A stretch of 64,000 bases of DNA from an uncultured Syntrophobacterales bacterium (GTDB lineage Bacteria; Desulfobacterota; Syntrophia; Syntrophales; UBA5619). Of this stretch, positions 1 through 9,157 are shown one piece after another. The stretch lies in contig CAIYSL010000119.1 in assembly GCA_903928915.1 (NCBI GenBank), positions 114,539 through 178,538 on the forward strand. The letters run 5' to 3'. The notes beneath the pieces were generated by a model. It was not told the DNA's origin and searched no databases. It worked only from the letters and a program-made list of their open reading frames with translations. Position numbers and translations under genes: made by a program. Position 1 is the first letter of the stretch. The number at the start of each line of letters is the position of its first letter.

Positions 1-58
1 CTACCCTGACCCAGATATGCTCCCGACTGTACAGCAGATCATCCGGAAATACCTTCAT
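1..58 (-). CDS. gcvH: glycine cleavage system H protein, N-terminal fragment (cut by window edge)
   Basis: Only the first 19 codons lie in the window; the gene runs leftward off the edge. The ATG is the complement of 56-58. The visible peptide has the GcvH-type start, with an acidic proline-containing beginning followed by YSREHIWVRV, which matches the family's YxxxHxWxR pattern. GcvH carries the lipoyl arm that shuttles the aminomethyl group in glycine cleavage. The lipoyl-lysine region is outside the window, so a lipoyl-transfer GcvH-like paralogue cannot be excluded. An AGGA lies about 10 nt upstream of the start. Confidence 0.7.
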   Translation of the reverse strand, partial: MKVFPDDLLYSREHIWVRV

Positions 59-82
59 ACGATATGCATCCTGTCCTTTTAG

Positions 83-1162
83 TCACAGCACTGTAAAGTC
101 TTTGCTGCTCGGCGTCAAGCACTGAGCGCCCTGATCGGTCACCAGGACCGTATCTTCGATCCGTACGCCCCAAACGCCCGGGAGATAGATCCCCGGCTCG
201 ACGGTCACCACCATGCCGGCCTCAAGGAGTTCCTCCCTCCCGGCGGCGAGACGCGGCGGTTCGTGGACGTCGAGCCCCACGCCGTGGCCGGTGCCGTGGG
301 TGAAATAGCTCTCCATCCCCGCCTCTGCGAGGCACTCCCGGGCGATGCGGTCGATCTCGCCGCAGGCGATCCCCGGCCTGATCGCCCCGATCGCCCGGTC
401 ATGGGCCTCCCGGACGAGCCGGTAGACCTCTTCCTGGCGGGCCGACGGCCGGCCCACCACATAGGTGCAGGTCTCGTCGGAGTGGTAGCCCCCCCAGACG
501 GCGCCGTAGTCGACCTTGACGCAGTCGCCGTCCGCGATCGCCCGGCCCCCGGGTGTGGCGTGGGGAAGGGCCGAATTGGGCCCCGAGGCGATGATCGTGT
601 CGAAGGAGACCCCCTCCGCCCCGCCGCGGCGCATCCGGTATTCCAGCTCGAGGGCGAGCTCCCGCTCCCGGACGCCCGGCCGGATCATATCCCGCACCGC
701 CGCGAGCGCCTCGGCCGCGATCCGCGCCGCCTCCCGGATCAGGGCGATCTCCCGCTGATCCTTGACGGCCCGGAGCGTCTGGAGGGCCCCTGCGACCGGT
801 TCGAGCCCCACCTCCGGGAGCCCTGCCTGAAGCCTGAGGTGTTCCTCCACAGTCAGGCTGGCCGCCTCGAACCCGATCCGTCCTACCCCGTGGCGGCCGG
901 CAACCGCGGCTATCCCCTCGACGCGGCTGCGGAATTCGACAATCTCGATCCCGGGGGCCTCCCCCCGCGCCTGGGTCACGTACCTGCCGTCCACCAGGAG
1001 TTCAAGCCAGTCGGGACCCACCATGAGGGCGCCGTCGCCCCCGGTGAAACCGGTCAGGTACCGGATGTTCTTTTCATTCAGGATGAGCAGGGCCTCCGCA
1101 GCGGGAAACCCCAGCCGAAGCCGGCTCAGCCGCCGGTCATAGGGCGCCGGATCAGCTCGCAT
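83..1162 (-). CDS. M24 family Xaa-Pro peptidase
   Basis: This 359-residue protein has an N-terminal creatinase-type domain (about residues 1-130) and a C-terminal pita-bread metallopeptidase domain. The dinuclear-metal ligands are visible: the Asp pair in [14 protein letters not shown], the His in [12 protein letters not shown], and the two Glu in TVEPGIY and RIEDTV. Length and layout fit bacterial PepQ/YpdF-type dipeptidases or Xaa-Pro aminopeptidases, which hydrolyse X-Pro bonds in the cytoplasm. The start overlaps the stop of the upstream TPR gene by 11 bp, so the two are probably translationally coupled. Exact substrate (dipeptide or N-terminal X-Pro) cannot be told from sequence. Confidence 0.9.
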   Translation of the reverse strand: MRADPAPYDRRLSRLRLGFPAAEALLILNEKNIRYLTGFTGGDGALMVGPDWLELLVDGRYVTQARGEAPGIEIVEFRSRVEGIAAVAGRHGVGRIGFEAASLTVEEHLRLQAGLPEVGLEPVAGALQTLRAVKDQREIALIREAARIAAEALAAVRDMIRPGVRERELALELEYRMRRGGAEGVSFDTIIASGPNSALPHATPGGRAIADGDCVKVDYGAVWGGYHSDETCTYVVGRPSARQEEVYRLVREAHDRAIGAIRPGIACGEIDRIARECLAEAGMESYFTHGTGHGVGLDVHEPPRLAAGREELLEAGMVVTVEPGIYLPGVWGVRIEDTVLVTDQGAQCLTPSSKDFTVL

Positions 1163-1799
1163 GGCCCTGCAACCTGCCCACGTTGTCGAGCCACCGCGAA
1201 AGCTTCCCGATGACGACCCTGCTGTGCCGCTCGGCCTCCTGCCGGTGGAGAGTCTCTTGCACCTCGGCGAGCAGTTGGACGGCCCTGTCGTTGCCGGGCT
1301 CCCGCCCCGCGATCGCGCCGAGGAGTTCCGCCGCTGCCCCGATATGGCCCTGGCGGATGTACAGCTCCGCGAGCGTCACCGTCTGGAAATCGGACGGCAC
1401 TGCCGCGGCCCCTTCCGCAGCCGGTTCCGGCTCGGCAATCGCCCCCGGGGCGTCCTCCGGCGCCGGCGCCGTGTCGGTGTTGAGCGCCCGGTATCGCCCG
1501 AGCGCGGCCTCTGCCTTCTCCTCCAGCCCCAGGCTGCGGTAGGCGTCCCAGAGGGCGGCATAGACCCGCGAAAGGGCCGCCAGCGAGTGCTCCATATCCC
1601 GGAGGAGCGCTTCGGCCTCCTCCAGCCTCCCCTGCCGGATGCGGACGCGGCAGATCAGCCCCCGGGCGTCGAGGTCGCCGGGCATCCTGAGGAGCCGCGT
1701 CTCCGCTGCCGCGAGCGCCGTTTCATTGTCGCCGGCGGCAAGAAAGGCCTCCGTCTGTTCGCGGAACGCCTCCCGCTCCCGGAGCGCATCATCAGCCAT
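1152..1799 (-). CDS. tetratricopeptide repeat protein
   Basis: A 215-residue, Ala/Leu/Arg-rich helical protein with degenerate TPR units: an N-terminal pair about residues 10-105, an Ala/Pro/Glu-rich linker about 108-135, and another unit about 140-190 (ELYIRQGHIGAAAELL). No signal peptide or membrane segment is visible, so a cytoplasmic scaffold or adaptor role is likely, but no partner can be named. It is the first gene of a two-gene unit with the M24 peptidase, which it overlaps by 11 bp. Confidence 0.8.
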   Translation of the reverse strand: MADDALREREAFREQTEAFLAAGDNETALAAAETRLLRMPGDLDARGLICRVRIRQGRLEEAEALLRDMEHSLAALSRVYAALWDAYRSLGLEEKAEAALGRYRALNTDTAPAPEDAPGAIAEPEPAAEGAAAVPSDFQTVTLAELYIRQGHIGAAAELLGAIAGREPGNDRAVQLLAEVQETLHRQEAERHSRVVIGKLSRWLDNVGRLQGHAS

Positions 1800-1833
1800 G
1801 CTTCACCGTTTTTTGAAGCTTCTCCGCTCGGAT

Positions 1834-1855
1834 TCCCCGCAGCGTGCTGCGGGGA
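1834..1855. repeat. intergenic palindromic repeat, copy 1
   Basis: Ten-base arms TCCCCGCAGC and GCTGCGGGGA enclose a 2-nt spacer. A second copy with the same TCCCCGC...GCGGGGA architecture lies at 31943-31964 in the opposite orientation, and similarity extends a few bases outside the arms. It sits between the DUF2845 and TPR genes. There is no T-run, so it is not an obvious intrinsic terminator. Confidence 0.65.
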
Positions 1856-1964
1856 GCGACTCGCTGCGGATTCAACATCTTCGGGCTGTTTTTCGTACCA
1901 CCCTGTGAAACGGCATGAACGCTAACACAGCCCCGGAGAGCATGTCAAGGAGGAAAACCCCCGC

Positions 1965-2348
1965 TCATTTCCTGCCCAGACAGTCCGACTTTCCCTTGCC
2001 GTAGCCCTGGGTTTCCTCCTTCCGCAGGACGCCCCCCGCGAAGGTCAGGACGTACAGGAAATCGCTCTCCCCGCAGTTGTAGAACCACCGCTCCCCCTTC
2101 CGGCCGGCGCCGGGGGAGGCGTCCCGCGCCGCTGTCCTGTCCCTCTCCCTTTCCGCCTTGCCCGTCTTCGCCCGGGACCTTGTCCCGGCCCCCTCCTTGT
2201 AGGTGGGCGGACCGCATTCCAGCAGGACCTTCCCGGTCGTGTCCCCGACCCGCACGAGGCCGCTGCCGCACCGAAAGGCCAGCGCATCGCCCCCCAGGGC
2301 CGCGGTCAGGAAGGCCGCAATGCCCATAGCCGCTACGATCGTTCCCAT
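1965..2348 (-). CDS. DUF2845 family exported protein
   Basis: 127 residues with an N-terminal hydrophobic signal segment (about residues 1-24) followed by the family pattern: FRCGSGLVRVGDT at the start of the mature protein, an LxxCGPPT motif, then WFYNCGESDFLYVLTF and a terminal GYG. This matches small periplasmic DUF2845 proteins, whose function is unknown. A charged Lys/Arg/Glu insert (about residues 50-85) separates the two halves and is longer than I would expect. The start is supported by GGAGG seven bases upstream. It follows the terminator of the fibronectin-repeat gene and is probably its own unit. Confidence 0.8.
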   Translation of the reverse strand: MGTIVAAMGIAAFLTAALGGDALAFRCGSGLVRVGDTTGKVLLECGPPTYKEGAGTRSRAKTGKAERERDRTAARDASPGAGRKGERWFYNCGESDFLYVLTFAGGVLRKEETQGYGKGKSDCLGRK

Positions 2349-2385
2349 CAGAGCACCTCCCCTGGTTGAAGAAACACCCCGAAAG

Positions 2386-2415
2386 AAAAACGGGGGCGGC
2401 CCGCGCCGCCCCCGT
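2386..2415 (-). terminator. rho-independent terminator of the pil/FnIII operon
   Basis: On the minus strand a perfect 10-bp stem (ACGGGGGCGG / CCGCCCCCGT, 6-nt loop) is followed by TTTTTCTTT. It lies 30 bp after the stop codon of the large fibronectin-repeat gene and would end transcription coming from pilM. Confidence 0.85.
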
Positions 2416-2444
2416 CACTCAGCGATCATCCGCCCTGCGCAGGA

Positions 2445-5400
2445 TCAGGGCGCGACGCAGATCTGCGTCGTCTGCGGCGACTCGGTGCCCACGCCGTTGA
2501 CGGTGGACACGGTGTAGCAGTAGGAAGTGCCCACGACAACCGCCGCATCGTTCGTTGTTAACGTCGCGGGGGGTGGCGGGGCTGCTGGCTCGGCCACGGC
2601 CCGCAGGAGCACATACGCTGCGGCGCCCGTCTTCTTGTAGACGTTGTAGTAGGCGGCCCCTGCCATGCGATTCCAGGTGAGGTCGAACGAAACACCTGAG
2701 GGTGCCACGGTAAAGCCCGTCGGCGTCAGCGGCACACCACCCGCCTGCGTGGTGGCGCAGACCTGGGCCGATTTCACCGACTCCCCGCTCGAGGCGTTGA
2801 AGCTGCTCACGGCGTAGCAGTAGAGCGTATTGGGCGTCAGCCCCGCATCCGTGTAGGGCGAAGCATTGACCGATGCCAGCGCCGAGACAGCGGCATCGCG
2901 GTAGATGCGGTACCCGGTCGCCCCGGCAGCGGCGGTCCAGGAGATCTGGATCTGAGTCGCGGACATCGCCGTGGCCGAAACGTTCGTCGGCGCGGCCGGC
3001 GGCGCGGCGGCAGTGGTCACGCAGGCGGGGTCCGATTTTGCCGATTCATCGCCGGCAGTGCTGACCGCGGCGACGGTGTAGCAGTAGGTCGTGTTGCCGA
3101 ACACCGAGGTATCGGTCACCGTCGTCGCCGTCGGGGTGAACAGCGGGACCGTCGCCCCGTCCCGGTAGATGCGGTAGCTGGCGGCGCCCGCGGATGCGCC
3201 CCAGGTCAGCCGGACCTGCGGCCCGGCCAGAAGCTGCGCCGCGAGCCCCGTCGGGGTCGGCGGCGGCGCGGCGCCGGTGACGACGCACACCTGCGACGAT
3301 TTCGCCGATTCGTTGCCCGCCCCGTCCAGGGCGGCAACGGCGTAACAGTAGCCGGTGCTCGCGGCAACGGTGATATCCGTGACGGTGGCGGTCGAGGCTA
3401 TCAGTGCGGCGACCCCGTTGCGGTATACCCGATAGCCCACGGCGCCGCCCACGGCGCCCCAGTTCAGCCGGACCTGGGGGCCCGGCAGCACCGTTGCGGT
3501 GAGCCCGGTCGGGGCTACGGGCACCACCCCGCCGGTGGACGTGCAGACCGGGGTCGACTGGGCAGACTCGTTGCCCGAGACGTCCACGGCGGTGATGGTG
3601 TAGCAGTACCCGGTCTTGGGCTCCAGGTCGATGGTGCCGCCGGTATCGATCACGGTCGACGCCGGGGCGGCGACGGACAGGGAGGGCAGTCCGTCCGTTC
3701 CTCCGTCGCGGTAGATCCGGTACAGCGCGGCGCCGGCGGAGAAGTTCCAGGAGAGTGTGACGCTGGGCGGCGGGCCCGCCGACCCCGTTGCCGTCAGGCC
3801 GGTCGGCGTCGGAGGCGCCGAGAGCTGGGTCGTGGCGCAGACCTGCGAGGATTTCGGCGATTCGCCGCCTGCAGCGTCGTTGCCCGCCACTGCGTAGCAG
3901 TACAGGGTGCTGGGCAGGAGGCCCGAATCGGTGAAGGTCGTGGTCACGACGGAGGCCCGCAGCGCGAGGCCCGGAATGTCACCCAGGGGGTCCCTATAGA
4001 CCCGGTAGCCCGTCGCCCCGGCCAGAGCCGACCAGGAGAGGCGGATCTGCGACGGGGAAATCGCCGTGGCGGTCAGGCCCGACGGTGGCAGGGTCGCGGT
4101 CAACCCGCAGACCGTTCCGGTGAAGGACGTCTCCGCCCCCGTGGCGTCGACCGTCCTGATCTGATAGCAGTAGCGCGTCGCGTGGGAGAGCCCCTGGTCG
4201 AAGTAGGAGTTCTGGCTGGCGTTCGCGATGAAGATCCCGTTCCGGTAGACGCGGTAGGAGACCGCGGTGACCGATTTCTGCCAGGTGAGCGACATCTGCG
4301 ACGACGAGATGGGGGTCACCGTCAGGTCCACGAAACAGGAGGTCGAGGTGCCGAAGGGGCTGGGATTCCCCGGCGGGTTTGCAGTCTTACTGGTATACTC
4401 ACTCGCCAATCCCGGCAGGTCGAAGATCGCATAGGCGTTTGCCGTGCTCCCCTTCAGGTCGTTGGCAAAGGCCTCCAGCTTGACGTTTACCCAGGAGGCG
4501 TAGTCCTTTGCATAGACGAGGCTCACGGTGGCGTGGCCGGTGGCGTCGGTGGTCACGGCGGTCACCGAGGCGACGTTCCCCGGGTCGAGCCGGTTGTTGC
4601 CGTTCTGGTCCTCCTTCTCCCCGGTCAGGGGGTTGGTGTCCAGGACCCCGTTGAAATCGTACAGCGGGTTGTGGAGCATCGAATCCTCGTTGGCGCAGGC
4701 AGGGACCCCGGGGAGCGTAGACGTCAACGCCACGAGCGTCGGTGTCTGAATCCATCGTGATGCATCATCGGACCAGACATAGTACCCCTTCCGGTAATGG
4801 ATGGGGGTGACGGTCGAGACGACCGTGGCGCCCGCAACCGGATTTCCCGCGGAATCGGTCACCAGTGCGACATAGTCTTTCTGGTACCGTATCTTGTCGG
4901 GCATGTCTATCACCCAGGGACCGGTCTGGAGGGTGATGAACAGGGACTTCTTGGCCACGGTGATTGCCGTTGTCGAGGTCACCGCGGTCCCCTGAACCGT
5001 AGCCCGGACGGTGACGCCGCCCAGGCCGCCGGACGATGCGCCGGCGATGAAGTAGGTGCTCGCCGCTCCGAAGCTGTCGGTGGCGGCCGAGGCCGGGGAG
5101 AGCCGCCCCCCGCTCACATCGTTGACGATGTTGAAGATGACGTTCTTGTTCTTCACCAGGTTGTTGTTGGCGTCGCGGACCGTGGCGGTGATCAGGCTCT
5201 TCTCGTTCTCCAGCCCGACGCTGTTCGTCCCGATGACGGTGGGGCTGGCCTGGAGGGTCAGCGAGTAGACCGTGGGCGCCACGAACTCCACGCCGGTCTG
5301 TGCGGTGGGGCCGCTGGCCACGGAGGCCTGCAGCAGGCCCGGGCCCGAGTTCGTCGACCTGATCGTGACCGCCGCCCTGCCGTCGGCCCCGGTCACCGCT

Positions 5401-6260
5401 ACGGCGACTATCTGATTTCCGGGCATGAAACCGCCGCGGGTCGTGGAAAAGTTGATCGTGACGCCGGCCTGGGGGGTCGTCCCGCTCATGTACTGCACCG
5501 TGACCGTTCGGTTCGTTTCGATGTCGATCTCGGTGATTACCGTCGGTGGCGGGTCGAGAAACTTCAGGATGGCCGTGTTCACGGTCAGGCTATGCTGCAC
5601 CGTCGCGCCGATGGCCGAGGCGGTGATCGTGTCCACCCCGCCGACGGTCCCGGTAAGGTTCACGGTCACCTGACCGCTGAGGTTCGTGACGTAGGTGGCG
5701 GCGCCCAGGGTGTTGCCCTTTGCGGAGGTCACGGTAACCGTCTTTCCGGAGATGCCGATTCCCTTCGAGTCCTTCAGGAAGATGGTGAGCGGCGTGGTGT
5801 CGCCGAAGGAGAGGGACTGGGCCCCGCTGAGGGAGAGGTTCGTCCCGGTCACGGTCACGGTGTTGGTGGTGCTCACCGCGCCGGTGGCGGCGCTCAGGTT
5901 TATCACCCGGTTGGCCGGATTTCCGCCGGTGCCCAGGGCCGCCGTCGCCTTGCCGCTCGCATCGGTTTTCCCGCTGGTGACGGCCACGATCCCCGAATCG
6001 GCGGAGAAAGAGACGTCCTTGTCCGCCAGGGCCCGGTTGCCGCTGTCCTTGACGATCGCCGTCAGGGTGACCGAGGGGGTCCCGGTCATATCGGAGTCGA
6101 GTTGCTGATTGCTGACCAAAAGATCGATGCTCGCCGCCGTGGTCTGCCCGGGCGCAGGGGCGGGCACATCGCCGCTGGTGCCGGCGCCGCATCCGTTGAA
6201 CAGGATTGCGGCGAGGATCCCGATCGTCACAAGCATTCCCGAAGACCTCTTTGTAATCAT
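2445..6260 (-). CDS. large surface lipoprotein with Ig-like (Big_1) and seven cysteine-paired fibronectin type III domains
   Basis: Start chosen at 6260 because GAAGGAG lies just upstream and it gives a lipoprotein signal with the lipidated Cys at residue 24 (FNGC). The product is 1271 residues. Residues about 40-640 hold four or five invasin/intimin-like Ig domains and an EF-hand-like Ca-binding stretch (DQNGNNRLDPG, about residue 555). Residues about 645-1271 hold seven FnIII repeats. Each repeat carries two cysteines in a fixed pattern, YCYxV...ES...VC, so an internal disulfide is likely. The gene lies 40 bp after a small lipoprotein of the same FnIII type and in the same direction as pilMNOPQ. 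An envelope-anchored adhesin or pilus accessory protein is the natural inference; no enzymatic domain is seen. Confidence 0.85.
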   Translation of the reverse strand: MITKRSSGMLVTIGILAAILFNGCGAGTSGDVPAPAPGQTTAASIDLLVSNQQLDSDMTGTPSVTLTAIVKDSGNRALADKDVSFSADSGIVAVTSGKTDASGKATAALGTGGNPANRVINLSAATGAVSTTNTVTVTGTNLSLSGAQSLSFGDTTPLTIFLKDSKGIGISGKTVTVTSAKGNTLGAATYVTNLSGQVTVNLTGTVGGVDTITASAIGATVQHSLTVNTAILKFLDPPPTVITEIDIETNRTVTVQYMSGTTPQAGVTINFSTTRGGFMPGNQIVAVAVTGADGRAAVTIRSTNSGPGLLQASVASGPTAQTGVEFVAPTVYSLTLQASPTVIGTNSVGLENEKSLITATVRDANNNLVKNKNVIFNIVNDVSGGRLSPASAATDSFGAASTYFIAGASSGGLGGVTVRATVQGTAVTSTTAITVAKKSLFITLQTGPWVIDMPDKIRYQKDYVALVTDSAGNPVAGATVVSTVTPIHYRKGYYVWSDDASRWIQTPTLVALTSTLPGVPACANEDSMLHNPLYDFNGVLDTNPLTGEKEDQNGNNRLDPGNVASVTAVTTDATGHATVSLVYAKDYASWVNVKLEAFANDLKGSTANAYAIFDLPGLASEYTSKTANPPGNPSPFGTSTSCFVDLTVTPISSSQMSLTWQKSVTAVSYRVYRNGIFIANASQNSYFDQGLSHATRYCYQIRTVDATGAETSFTGTVCGLTATLPPSGLTATAISPSQIRLSWSALAGATGYRVYRDPLGDIPGLALRASVVTTTFTDSGLLPSTLYCYAVAGNDAAGGESPKSSQVCATTQLSAPPTPTGLTATGSAGPPPSVTLSWNFSAGAALYRIYRDGGTDGLPSLSVAAPASTVIDTGGTIDLEPKTGYCYTITAVDVSGNESAQSTPVCTSTGGVVPVAPTGLTATVLPGPQVRLNWGAVGGAVGYRVYRNGVAALIASTATVTDITVAASTGYCYAVAALDGAGNESAKSSQVCVVTGAAPPPTPTGLAAQLLAGPQVRLTWGASAGAASYRIYRDGATVPLFTPTATTVTDTSVFGNTTYCYTVAAVSTAGDESAKSDPACVTTAAAPPAAPTNVSATAMSATQIQISWTAAAGATGYRIYRDAAVSALASVNASPYTDAGLTPNTLYCYAVSSFNASSGESVKSAQVCATTQAGGVPLTPTGFTVAPSGVSFDLTWNRMAGAAYYNVYKKTGAAAYVLLRAVAEPAAPPPPATLTTNDAAVVVGTSYCYTVSTVNGVGTESPQTTQICVAP

Positions 6261-6300
6261 CACCCGCTCCTTCTTTTTTCGCCCGCGTCCGCGGGATGGT

Positions 6301-6651
6301 TCAGAGTACGGCACAGACGTCCGTGCTTTGCGCCGATTCCTTCCCGGAGGCATCGCAGGCGGTCACCCGGTAGCAGTACCGGGTCTGCGGCTTCAGGCCG
6401 GCATCGGCCAGCGACGTCTTGTCCGTGGCTTTCAGATACGCACCGTTTCGATACACCTTGTACCTCGTCACCCCCACATCGTCGCGGGAGGGCTTCCAGG
6501 CAACCCTCACCTCCGCCGGAGGGACCGCCGTGATGGCCAGGCCGTTGGGCACGGTCGGCGGCGCCGTGTCGGCCCCCCTGCCGGCGCCGTCCTGCGCGCA
6601 CCCGGCAGCAACAAGAACAAGGGCCGCGAGTGAAAAGATCAACCGCTTCAC
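6301..6651 (-). CDS. small FnIII lipoprotein
   Basis: A GTG start at 6651 is chosen because it gives a lipoprotein signal peptide with a VAAGC lipobox (Cys about residue 17); AGGAGG lies 13 bases upstream, inside the end of pilQ. The product is 116 residues: signal, a Gly/Asp/Pro spacer, then a single fibronectin type III domain ending in the same YCYxVxACD...ES...VC cysteine pattern as the seven repeats of the next gene. It begins 5 bp after pilQ and ends 40 bp before the large FnIII lipoprotein, so all are probably one transcript. It may be a pilotin-like or accessory lipoprotein for the secretin, but that is inference from position only. Confidence 0.75.
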   Translation of the reverse strand: MKRLIFSLAALVLVAAGCAQDGAGRGADTAPPTVPNGLAITAVPPAEVRVAWKPSRDDVGVTRYKVYRNGAYLKATDKTSLADAGLKPQTRYCYRVTACDASGKESAQSTDVCAVL

Positions 6652-6656
6652 GCCGT

Positions 6657-8375
6657 CTACTGCGCCTCCTGGATGATCCGCGGCGTGATGAACACGAGCA
6701 TCTCGCGGGTGACCTTGGTCTTGGTCTCGTACTTGAACAGCCACCCGAGCAACGGGATCTCCGCGAGCCAGGGGACCGAATCCTGGGCAAAGGTCTCGTT
6801 CGTCTTGAGCACGCCGCCCACGACGATGGTGTCGCCGTCCTTCACGACGACCTTGGAGGTCACGCCGGTGGTGTTGATGGCCGGATTCCCCAGGACTTCG
6901 AGGGACCTGTCCACATCCTTGTTGGAGGCCTCGATCGTCATGGAGATCCGCTCCTTGTCCGGGGTTATCTTGGGTGTCACGATCAACTTAAGATCGGCGT
7001 CCTCGTACCGCACCGTGGGCGGGTTCGTGCTCGTGCCCGGGGTGACGACGGGGATCTTCTTGCCCTGCCAGATCTCGGCCTTCTCGTTCTCCAGGGTCGT
7101 CACCTTCGGCGAGGAGATGACCCGGCCGTCGCCGTTGTTTTCCATCGCGGCGAGCTTGGCGTCCAGGACGAACTGGGACGACCCCATGACGAGCCCGATC
7201 CCCGGGGCCAGGGCGCCCGCGCCCGCCCCGATGATGGAGGGGAAATTCACGGCCGCGTTGCTCTTGGTCAGGCCGAGCCCCGCCGGCAGGGTGGTCAGGT
7301 CGCCGGTGTTGGAGTTGCCGATCAGAAACCCGATGTCCCGGCCGCCCCAGGAATCCTTGAACCCGTACCCCCAGCGGATCCCCAGCTCGCGGACGAAATT
7401 CGTGCTTACCTCCACGATCTTCGCCTCGATGGCGATCTGCTTGAGCCTCCCCTGCTCCACGTTCTGCTTCTGCTCGCGCGCCTTCCGGTCGTCCTCGGCC
7501 TTGAGGTGCTGCTCCTCGATTTTCCGGCGGTCGTCCTCTTCCTTCTTCTTCCGGTCGAGGGTGATCACCGTGATGATGTTGCCGTCCCGCTTCTTGTCGA
7601 GCCCCTTGAGGTCCAGAACCGTTTCCAGGGCCTGGTCCCAGGGGACATCCTTCATATGGAGGTTCAGGGTCCCTTTCACATCCTCGCCGGCAACGATGCT
7701 CACCTTGCCCAGCTCCGCCAGCAGCCGAAAGATATCCTTGATCTCCGCATCCTGAACGTCGAGGGAGATCCGGGGGCCGGAATAGGTCTTGGGGGCCGCG
7801 CTGTTTATCGGCTTGAGCGTCGCTGCCGCGGCTGCGGGGGCCGCCTTCGGAGGCGCCGCGGCCGGGGCCGGGGCCGGGGCCGGGGCCGGGGCCGGAGCCG
7901 CCGGTCTTGCCGCAACCGCATCCTCCGCCGGCGGGAGCGAGGTCACGTTGAAATCGATCAGGACATTCATCCCTTCCTGCCGGACGCTGAAGGGGACCTT
8001 CCGTTTCAGCTCGACCGTGGTCAGGACCCAGGACCGGCCCCCGGCAGACCGCTGGACGGGTATCACCCGCACCACGTTGGCGAGAGCACCCTCGCCGAGC
8101 GGCCGGCGGAGCCCTTCGGGGACGAAGAGATTTTCCAGGCGGAGCACAACCGCGTCACCGGTCTGGCTCTCCACGGAGCTCCCGGACTGTTTGGAAACGG
8201 CAAAGGTCACCCGTTCCTTTCCCGGCAGCTTTTCGAAGGTGATGTTCTCCAGGTATCCCGCCACCGGTGCGGCCGTGTCCGCCGCCGCGGGCGATGCACC
8301 CCAGGCCGGGAGGGCCGGCGGCGCAAGGACCGCCGCGACAAACGCAAGCCATGTCCATCTGAGTGCCCGTTTCAT
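6657..8375 (-). CDS. pilQ: type IV pilus secretin PilQ
   Basis: PilQ forms the outer-membrane pore through which type IV pili pass. This 572-residue protein has a Sec signal peptide (about 1-25), one AMIN-type beta domain (about 40-160) that would bind peptidoglycan, an Ala/Pro linker, an STN/secretin N0 domain (about 200-290) and the secretin domain (about 310-572) with IEAKIVEVS and a C-terminal beta-barrel region. It is shorter than many PilQ because only one AMIN domain is seen. The linker is coded by perfect GGGGCC tandem repeats. The start overlaps the pilP stop by ATGA. Last of the pilMNOPQ series. Confidence 0.93.
   Translation of the reverse strand: MKRALRWTWLAFVAAVLAPPALPAWGASPAAADTAAPVAGYLENITFEKLPGKERVTFAVSKQSGSSVESQTGDAVVLRLENLFVPEGLRRPLGEGALANVVRVIPVQRSAGGRSWVLTTVELKRKVPFSVRQEGMNVLIDFNVTSLPPAEDAVAARPAAPAPAPAPAPAPAAAPPKAAPAAAAATLKPINSAAPKTYSGPRISLDVQDAEIKDIFRLLAELGKVSIVAGEDVKGTLNLHMKDVPWDQALETVLDLKGLDKKRDGNIITVITLDRKKKEEDDRRKIEEQHLKAEDDRKAREQKQNVEQGRLKQIAIEAKIVEVSTNFVRELGIRWGYGFKDSWGGRDIGFLIGNSNTGDLTTLPAGLGLTKSNAAVNFPSIIGAGAGALAPGIGLVMGSSQFVLDAKLAAMENNGDGRVISSPKVTTLENEKAEIWQGKKIPVVTPGTSTNPPTVRYEDADLKLIVTPKITPDKERISMTIEASNKDVDRSLEVLGNPAINTTGVTSKVVVKDGDTIVVGGVLKTNETFAQDSVPWLAEIPLLGWLFKYETKTKVTREMLVFITPRIIQEAQ
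7864..7893 (-). repeat. GGGGCC hexanucleotide tandem repeat inside pilQ
   Basis: Five perfect tandem GGGGCC units on the + strand, coding for alternating Ala-Pro on the minus strand in the linker between the AMIN and STN domains of PilQ. Gain or loss of units would change linker length without shifting the frame. Confidence 0.85.
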
Positions 8376-9157
8376 GGTTTCCTCTCTTCTTCCTTGTTCT
8401 GATGCAGCAAGACGTTAATCTTCCTGGTCTGCTTCCTTTTCTGGGGGGTTTCCGGGTCCGGCGGGAGCGGCTCTTCGATGATCAGCCGGTCGCTCAGGAT
8501 CGAGACGACCCGCCCGCCGTTCGGGCCGATATGCGTCCCCACAACCAGGGGATAGCTCTTCTTGGCCGCATCGTCTTTCACGATCGCCATGCGCTGCTTG
8601 TCGTCGCCGGCGATCCCGACGAGGCGAAACTTGCCGATCTCCGCCTGCTGGAGCGGAGAGATGGGGCGTTTCCCCTGGGCCGCCTTCCGCAGCTCCTCTT
8701 CCTTTGCCCTTCTTTCCTTCTCCTTCTTCACGGCAAGATCGACCTCGACGAAGGGCTGAAAGGGATCGCTCTTTCCGGCAGGGCTGTAGCTGTAGGATTG
8801 GGAAGGCGCCGGAACGGCGGCAGCGCCGGTAGCGGTCGCCGGAACAGCGGCAGCGCCGGGGGGGCCGGGTGCGGCGCCGGCGACGGGGGGTACCGGGGCC
8901 GCTGATACGGGGGACGTCGAGGCGCGTACGGCGGTCGCAGCAGCCGCCCCGGCGGCAGCCCCGGCAACGGCCCCTGCGGTTACCCCCGCGCCCGGTTGCG
9001 CAGCCGGCGCCGCGGGCGGAGGGGGTTTCACCTCGGCAGCCCGGGGAGACGACGGGGCGGCGCGCCCCTTGGACGGGACCCGGGCGTCCAGCCCGGCGAC
9101 GAGGACGAGCGTAAGGCCCAGACAGGCAAACACTGCGAGCGCATTTCGTGTTTTCAT
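8372..9157 (-). CDS. pilP: type IV pilus assembly lipoprotein-like PilP
   Basis: Start at 9157, where the ATG overlaps the pilO stop (ATGA); product 261 residues. It has an N-terminal signal/membrane segment (about 7-24), a long Ala/Pro/Gly-rich low-complexity linker (about 30-135), a SDPFQPF motif typical of PilP, and the C-terminal HR beta-sandwich (about 175-250) with FRLVGI and a VVGTHIGPNGGRV segment. PilP links the inner-membrane PilN/PilO complex to PilQ. It is longer than usual because of the linker. The usual lipobox Cys is not obvious at the cleavage site (the Cys at about residue 12 lies within the hydrophobic stretch), so lipidation is uncertain. Confidence 0.88.
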   Translation of the reverse strand: MKTRNALAVFACLGLTLVLVAGLDARVPSKGRAAPSSPRAAEVKPPPPAAPAAQPGAGVTAGAVAGAAAGAAAATAVRASTSPVSAAPVPPVAGAAPGPPGAAAVPATATGAAAVPAPSQSYSYSPAGKSDPFQPFVEVDLAVKKEKERRAKEEELRKAAQGKRPISPLQQAEIGKFRLVGIAGDDKQRMAIVKDDAAKKSYPLVVGTHIGPNGGRVVSILSDRLIIEEPLPPDPETPQKRKQTRKINVLLHQNKEEERKP

